Shown: positions 7,707 to 11,274 of the stretch, in pieces
Layout: the number at the start of each line of letters is the position of its first letter
How positions within the stretch are numbered: the first letter of the stretch is position 1
Origin: Fidelibacterota bacterium TCS55
GTDB taxonomy: Bacteria > Fidelibacterota > Marinisomatia > Marinisomatales > TCS55
Direction: 5' to 3'
Length of the DNA: 11,274 nucleotides
Assembly: GCA_905182385.1 (NCBI GenBank)
Contig: CAJJBS010000049.1
Coordinates: forward strand, 1-11,274
Notes under the pieces: generated by a model
Databases searched by the model: none
The model's input: the letters and a program-made list of their open reading frames with translations, nothing else
What the model was told of the DNA's origin: nothing
Program-made: the position numbers and the translations under genes

Positions 7707-8646
7707 TTATTTGATAAAAATTATTTTTATTTTTTTATTCTTCTTTTCAGCATGTGAAACAGCTAAGAAGAGTATAAATGCTGAAATATTAGTTGAGTTA
7801 GATACTTCTTTTACTACAATTGGCGTACCAATAAAATATATAATTACTGTAAATCAACCTTCTCAAAAAATTATTCAATTTTCAGACTGGAATTTAGAAG
7901 ATCCTTTAGAAATTCGTTCTTTTTCATTTGAAGATACACAATTAGGAAAAAGAGGTGAATATGAATTAGTATTTTGGGATACAGGCAAAGTATCAATTCC
8001 AGGAATAAAAATAAACTTTTTAAATATTGATAGTACGTTTGACTTTTCTTTAAATGCGGACTCACTAAATGTTTATGTTATTTCAATTAATGAGAAAGAG
8101 CCTACCCTCCAAATATCTAGTAATGGTGATATAATGCCAATTAAAGATCCTGTGCCAGTAAAATTTCCTTTACCATGGAAAAATATTATTCTTCTACTTT
8201 TACTATTATTAATATTTTTATGTATTACATTTATATGGAAAAAACGCCTTAAAGTAAATATAAGTTTTGAAGAAAAACAAAAATTTAGAGATAAACCAAA
8301 TGTTGTTGCTCTTGCAAGATTAGAACAACTAAATAAATTAAGGTTATCTAATAAAAATAATATTAAAGAGTTATATGTTGAACTCTCACATATAGTAAGA
8401 GAGTATATAGAAAATAGTTTATTTGTTAGAGCTCTTGAAATGACAACTGAAGAAATTAAATTTTTTAATAAAAGTTTTCCTTATAAGGAAACAGAATTTA
8501 TGAGTCTTATTAAAATACTTTCAAATTCTGATATGGCAAAATATGCTAAATATAATGCTACTAATAAAGAATTCAATTTTGATTTAAAAAAATCAATAGA
8601 TTTGGTTAATCAAACAACACCTTATTGGAATATAGAATTTTTTTAA
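7690..8646 (+). CDS. BatD-like membrane protein with possible lipobox and cytoplasmic C-terminal domain
   Basis: A 318-residue membrane protein that starts with GTG inside the end of the DUF58 gene (17-nt overlap, different frame). An in-frame TGA at 7672-7674 bounds the frame. The next Met codon lies near residue 149, so GTG (or TTG at codon 8) is needed to keep the N-terminal signal. Residues 8-21 are hydrophobic and end in FFSAC, a possible lipobox with Cys22. Residues about 30-135 form a beta-rich extracytoplasmic domain with BatD/Oxygen-tolerance-like strands (for example GEYELVFWDTGKVSIPGIKI). A leucine-rich transmembrane helix follows at about 165-183, then KKRLK, consistent with the positive-inside rule. 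The rest is a helical cytoplasmic domain with LYVELSHIVREYIE and RALEMTTEEIKFF, the conserved C-terminal pattern of BatD/DUF4381-type proteins. Position after moxR-DUF58 supports a membrane partner for that ATPase system. Whether Cys22 is lipidated or the first helix stays as a membrane anchor cannot be decided here. The assignment is by pattern; sequence identity to known BatD is probably low. Confidence 0.7.
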   Translation: MKNVSNYLIKIIFIFLFFFSACETAKKSINAEILVELDTSFTTIGVPIKYIITVNQPSQKIIQFSDWNLEDPLEIRSFSFEDTQLGKRGEYELVFWDTGKVSIPGIKINFLNIDSTFDFSLNADSLNVYVISINEKEPTLQISSNGDIMPIKDPVPVKFPLPWKNIILLLLLLLIFLCITFIWKKRLKVNISFEEKQKFRDKPNVVALARLEQLNKLRLSNKNNIKELYVELSHIVREYIENSLFVRALEMTTEEIKFFNKSFPYKETEFMSLIKILSNSDMAKYAKYNATNKEFNFDLKKSIDLVNQTTPYWNIEFF

Positions 8647-8694
8647 TTAGAGTAATGTAGAATTTTATCTAAATTGTAAATTAAAGAGATAAAT

Positions 8695-8700
8695 AAGAGG
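8695..8700 (+). promoter_or_regulatory. Shine-Dalgarno site of efp
   Basis: AAGAGG ends 5 nt before the efp ATG at 8706, a good match and spacing for pairing with the 16S rRNA 3' end. It stands out because tamA, the TPR lipoprotein, moxR, the DUF58 gene, the BatD-like gene and accC have no purine-rich element at the right distance. It supports the chosen efp start. Confidence 0.6.
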
Positions 8701-8705
8701 AAATA

Positions 8706-9269
8706 ATGACAACAACATCTGATATAAAAAATGGTGCAGTAATTTTTTATAAAAATAAAAGAATGAAAGTTATAGAATTTTTACATGTGAAACCTGGTAA
8801 AGGTCCAGCGTTTGTTCGAACTAAATTAAAAGATATTTCTTCTGGAAAAATAATTGATGAAACATTTAATTCAGGTATGAAACTTCAGTTTTTAAAAATA
8901 GAAGCAAAAGAAATGCAATTTTTATATGATGATGGAGATAGTCATATCTTTATGGATAATATTAGTTATGAACAAATTAACGTAATGAATTCATTGGTGG
9001 GTAAAAGTAAAAACTTTCTTAAAGGTGGAATGAATGTAGATCTTCTTTTTGATGAGAATGAAGTTTTAGATATTAGATTACCAGCTCATGTAGCTTTAGA
9101 AGTAAATAATACAGAACCAGGACTTAAAGGTAACACTGCTACAGGAGCATCAAAGCCAGCAACCTTAGAAACAAACTATACATTAAATGTTCCCTTATTT
9201 ATAGATGAAGGTGATATCCTAAAAATTGATACTCGTACAGGAGAATATATTGAACGAGTCAAATCTTAA
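8706..9269 (+). CDS. efp: Elongation factor P
   Basis: A complete 187-residue EF-P, the standard length. EF-P binds the ribosome between the P and E sites and stimulates peptide-bond formation at polyproline stretches. The three-domain layout is visible: a KOW-like N-terminal domain (about 1-64), a first OB domain (about 65-128) and the C-terminal OB domain (about 129-187) carrying the family signature GNTATGASKPATLETN and ending with RTGEYIERV. The loop that reaches the peptidyl-transferase centre reads KPGKGPAF (29-36), with Lys32 at the position that is beta-lysylated (E. coli Lys34) or 5-aminopentanolylated (B. subtilis Lys32) in other bacteria. No modification enzyme is encoded in this window, so the modification type is unknown. 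It has the best ribosome-binding site in the window and sits 59 nt after the BatD-like gene, so it may have its own promoter. accB follows after 41 nt, a linkage of efp with accBC that recurs in many bacteria. Confidence 0.97.
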   Translation: MTTTSDIKNGAVIFYKNKRMKVIEFLHVKPGKGPAFVRTKLKDISSGKIIDETFNSGMKLQFLKIEAKEMQFLYDDGDSHIFMDNISYEQINVMNSLVGKSKNFLKGGMNVDLLFDENEVLDIRLPAHVALEVNNTEPGLKGNTATGASKPATLETNYTLNVPLFIDEGDILKIDTRTGEYIERVKS

Positions 9270-9310
9270 TCGTACTTTAATTAGTTATACATAAACAATA
9301 AAGAGTTAAT

Positions 9311-9760
9311 ATGTGGCAAGATAAGTTAAAAGAAGTAATTTATATTTTAGAAAATAGTAACATGAATGAAATAGATGTTACATTTTGGGGTCGTCGATAT
9401 CGAGTGGTTAAGTCAGCTGGAGTCAATATCAATTCTCAATCACAGTCAGATGCAAAATTAACTACAGTTAAGAAGGATGAACCTTTAGAAAATAAAGCAG
9501 AAAATATTAAAAAGACTAATGGTGAAGAGTTTTTATCACCAATGCCAGGAACTTTTTATGCTTCACCTTCACCTGATGCAGCACCATTTTTAAAAGAAGG
9601 TGACAAGGTATCAAAAGGTGACTCATTATGTATTATTGAAGCCATGAAAATCATGAATGAAATAGAAGCTGAGAAGAGTGGAACTATTTTAAAACTATTA
9701 ATTGATGATGGTAGTGCTGTTGAATATAATCAACCAATATTCTTAATAGATCCTTCTTAA
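9311..9760 (+). CDS. accB: Biotin carboxyl carrier protein of acetyl-CoA carboxylase
   Basis: A complete 149-residue BCCP (E. coli AccB is 156). It carries biotin for the first committed step of fatty-acid synthesis, shuttling carboxyl groups from biotin carboxylase to the carboxyltransferase. The N-terminal part (1-35) has the usual helical start and a WGRRYRV strand. Residues about 38-72 are a flexible linker rich in S, Q, K, E and N. The biotinyl domain covers about 73-149. The biotinylation motif is EAMKIMNEIEAE with target Lys113 (codon 9647-9649). The protruding thumb typical of acetyl-CoA carboxylase BCCPs is present as GTFYASPSPDAAPF (80-93), separating it from BCCP domains of pyruvate or propionyl-CoA carboxylases. 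A weak AAAGAG lies 5 nt before the ATG. accC follows after 12 nt, so the two are almost certainly co-transcribed and made in proportion. The carboxyltransferase genes accA and accD are not in the window. Confidence 0.97.
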   Translation: MWQDKLKEVIYILENSNMNEIDVTFWGRRYRVVKSAGVNINSQSQSDAKLTTVKKDEPLENKAENIKKTNGEEFLSPMPGTFYASPSPDAAPFLKEGDKVSKGDSLCIIEAMKIMNEIEAEKSGTILKLLIDDGSAVEYNQPIFLIDPS

Positions 9761-9772
9761 TCTGATACTCCT

Positions 9773-11131
9773 ATGTTTAAAAAAATTCTGATTGCTAATC
9801 GGGGTGAAATTGCTCTGCGGATTATTAGAGCTTGTCATGAATTAGGTATTAAGTCAGTTGCTGTTTATTCAACTGCTGACGAATATTCATTGCATGTAAA
9901 ATTTGCTGATGAAGCAGTATGTATTGGTCCTCCTCAAAGTTCTGAATCTTATCTTAATATTCCGAGAATAATTGCTGCGGGAGAAATAACAAATTCTGAT
10001 GCTATACACCCAGGATATGGTTTTTTAGCAGAAAACTCAGAATTCTCTAAAATCTGTGAAGAAAACGGGTTTGCTTTTATTGGTCCCAATTCAAAAATAA
10101 TTAATTCTATGGGGGATAAAGCTCAAGCTAAAAAGACTATGAGTTCATCAGGTGTTCCTGTCATACCAGGTAACGAAGGCATTCTTAAAAGTGCATCTGA
10201 AGCAAAAGATTTAGCAAAAGAAATGGGCTATCCAGTGATGTTAAAAGCATCTGCTGGTGGTGGTGGAAAAGGAATGCGTTTAGTTCATGAAGAAAAAAAT
10301 ATAGAAAAATTATACACTACTGCAAGTAATGAAGCTATAGCTTCTTTTAATAATGGTGATATGTATATAGAGAAGTTTGTAGAAAATCCTCGCCATATTG
10401 AAATTCAAATATTAGCTGATTCTCATGGTAATGTAGTTAGCCTTGGAGAACGAGAATGTTCTATTCAAAGACGTAATCAAAAACTAATTGAAGAAGCTCC
10501 CTCACCTGCTGTTGATAACGATTTAAGAAAAGAAATGGGAGAAGCAGCTATAAAAGGCGCTAAAGCTGTTAATTATATTGGAGTTGGTACAATTGAATTT
10601 TTATTAGATAAAAACAAAAATTTTTATTTTATGGAAATGAATACCAGAATCCAAGTTGAGCACCCAATAACTGAAATGGTTACTGGTGCTGATTTAATTA
10701 AAGAGCAGATTCGCATGCATGCTGGTAAAAAATTCCCTGAATATCTATATGATTTTAAATTAAGAGGTCATTCTATCGAATGTAGAATTAATGCTGAAAA
10801 TCCAGATATGAATTTTGCTCCTTCTCCTCTATTAATAACAAGTTACCATATGCCTGGAGGAAAAGGTGTTAGAGTTGATTCTCACGCATATGCTGGATAT
10901 AAAATTCCTTCTCAATATGACTCGCTTATTGGAAAAATGATTGTTCATTCACCTAACCGTGAAGATGCAATCAATCGTATGGAACGAGCACTAGAGGAAA
11001 TAATTATTGAAGGACCAAAAACAACTATTCCATTTCATCAAGAGATTATGAAAGATAAAAAATTTAGATCAGGTAACTTTGATACAAGTTTTCTTGAGTC
11101 ATTTGAGTATAATAAAAAGGATCAAAAATAA
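9773..11131 (+). CDS. accC: Biotin carboxylase subunit of acetyl-CoA carboxylase
   Basis: A complete 452-residue biotin carboxylase (E. coli AccC is 449). It uses ATP and bicarbonate to carboxylate biotin on AccB. The N-terminal Rossmann-like domain begins KKILIANRGEIALRIIRA. The ATP-grasp region holds Lys116, Lys158, the glycine-rich loop AGGGGKGMRL (161-170), Glu200 in the EKFVENPRHIEIQ strand, and Lys237 in ERECSIQRRNQKLIEEAPS. Magnesium ligands are Glu275 and Glu288, and the catalytic residues Arg292, Glu296 and Arg338 sit in NTRIQVEHP and IECRIN, all matching the E. coli enzyme. The C-terminal domain continues through QYDSLIGKMI to residue 452. All active-site residues I can check are present, so the enzyme should be active. 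Its short length without a fused biotinyl domain marks it as the separate subunit, not a pyruvate or propionyl-CoA carboxylase chain. The start lies 12 nt after accB without a Shine-Dalgarno, and its TAA shares a base with the gcvH ATG. Confidence 0.98.
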   Translation: MFKKILIANRGEIALRIIRACHELGIKSVAVYSTADEYSLHVKFADEAVCIGPPQSSESYLNIPRIIAAGEITNSDAIHPGYGFLAENSEFSKICEENGFAFIGPNSKIINSMGDKAQAKKTMSSSGVPVIPGNEGILKSASEAKDLAKEMGYPVMLKASAGGGGKGMRLVHEEKNIEKLYTTASNEAIASFNNGDMYIEKFVENPRHIEIQILADSHGNVVSLGERECSIQRRNQKLIEEAPSPAVDNDLRKEMGEAAIKGAKAVNYIGVGTIEFLLDKNKNFYFMEMNTRIQVEHPITEMVTGADLIKEQIRMHAGKKFPEYLYDFKLRGHSIECRINAENPDMNFAPSPLLITSYHMPGGKGVRVDSHAYAGYKIPSQYDSLIGKMIVHSPNREDAINRMERALEEIIIEGPKTTIPFHQEIMKDKKFRSGNFDTSFLESFEYNKKDQK

Positions 11132-11274
11132 TGAGTTCACCAAATGAATTGAAATATACAGAAGACCACGAATGGGTAAAAGTAGATGGTGATATAGCTA
11201 CAATTGGTATAACAGACCATGCTCAAAGTGAACTAGGAGATATTATTTTTATTGAATTCCCTGAAATAAATGAT
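11131..11274 (+). CDS. gcvH: Glycine cleavage system H protein, 3'-truncated by the window edge
   Basis: The first 48 codons of an H protein of about 125-130 residues. The N-terminus reads MSSPNELKYTEDHEWV, then DIATIGITDHAQSELGDIIFIEFPE, which is the diagnostic H-protein pattern of a hybrid lipoyl domain. H protein carries the aminomethyl intermediate on a lipoyl arm between the P, T and L proteins, breaking down glycine to CO2, ammonia and methylene-tetrahydrofolate; it can also serve as a lipoate donor protein. The lipoylated Lys, usually near residue 60-65, lies beyond the window. The ATG overlaps the accC TAA by one base (TAATG), which suggests stop-restart coupling. AAAAAGG (11114-11120) inside accC, 10 nt upstream, is a possible but distant ribosome-binding site. 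Other gcv genes may follow downstream, which cannot be seen here. Confidence 0.95.
   Translation, partial: MSSPNELKYTEDHEWVKVDGDIATIGITDHAQSELGDIIFIEFPEIND

Noticed and set aside
7871..8065. A 64-codon minus-strand open frame inside the BatD-like gene
   Set aside because: Leu/Phe/Tyr-rich product is what the complement of AT-rich coding DNA gives by chance; the + strand gene explains the region.
9270..9310. Promoter or riboswitch between efp and accB
   Set aside because: Only 41 nt of AT-rich sequence with no credible -35/-10 pair or folded element; co-transcription with efp is simpler.
9311..11131. accB/accC as pyruvate or propionyl-CoA carboxylase subunits
   Set aside because: AccB has the thumb insertion of acetyl-CoA carboxylase BCCPs and AccC has the short separate-subunit length with the E. 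coli active-site set.
1..11274. Mobile elements, CRISPR arrays, tRNA genes or phage genes
   Set aside because: Coding density is near complete with ordinary chromosomal genes on one strand; I saw no transposase, regularly spaced repeats, tRNA-like cloverleaf or att-like repeats.

Overview
This window is a strongly AT-rich, densely packed stretch of bacterial chromosome. Every supported gene lies on the + strand, and the longest gap without a gene is 94 nt. The organism is diderm: there is a TamB/AsmA-type periplasmic bridge protein, an Omp85 outer-membrane barrel, and two predicted lipoproteins. The AT-rich coding style, the mostly absent Shine-Dalgarno sequences, the MoxR/DUF58/BatD-type genes and the efp-accB-accC-gcvH order fit the FCB side of the tree. 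A marine Marinimicrobia (SAR406)-like or related lineage is my best guess. This is inference from style and content, as there is no rRNA or other marker gene here.

Region 1 (1-5214) is an envelope-biogenesis pair. It holds the C-terminal 1127 residues of a TamB-family protein (the 5' end lies outside the window), then, after 9 nt, a complete TamA-like Omp85 protein with a signal peptide, three POTRA domains and a 16-strand-type barrel ending in Phe. Together they would form a trans-envelope module for outer-membrane protein insertion and/or lipid transport. The order tamB-tamA is the reverse of the E. coli tamA-tamB operon.

Region 2 (5215-8646) follows a 94-nt AT-rich spacer that may carry a promoter. 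It is a compact cluster of a small TPR lipoprotein, a MoxR-type AAA+ ATPase, a DUF58 protein with an intact MIDAS motif, and a BatD-like membrane protein with a possible lipobox and a cytoplasmic C-terminal domain. It resembles the Bacteroidetes/spirochaete Bat (aerotolerance) operon but lacks BatA/BatB, the membrane-anchored VWA proteins, before the next unrelated gene begins. The TPR lipoprotein may stand in for the TPR members (BatC/BatE) of such operons.

Region 3 (8647-11274) is housekeeping: elongation factor P (efp), the biotin carrier protein (accB) and biotin carboxylase (accC) of acetyl-CoA carboxylase, and the first 48 codons of the glycine-cleavage H protein (gcvH), whose ATG overlaps the accC stop by 1 nt. 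Three of these four products (EF-P, AccB, GcvH) belong to families that depend on a post-translationally modified lysine.

I found no tRNA, rRNA, CRISPR array, mobile element, pseudogene or GC-rich hairpin terminator. I see no clearly new biological system. The most interesting item is the reduced Bat-like cluster with its TPR lipoprotein and doubly anchored BatD-like protein.
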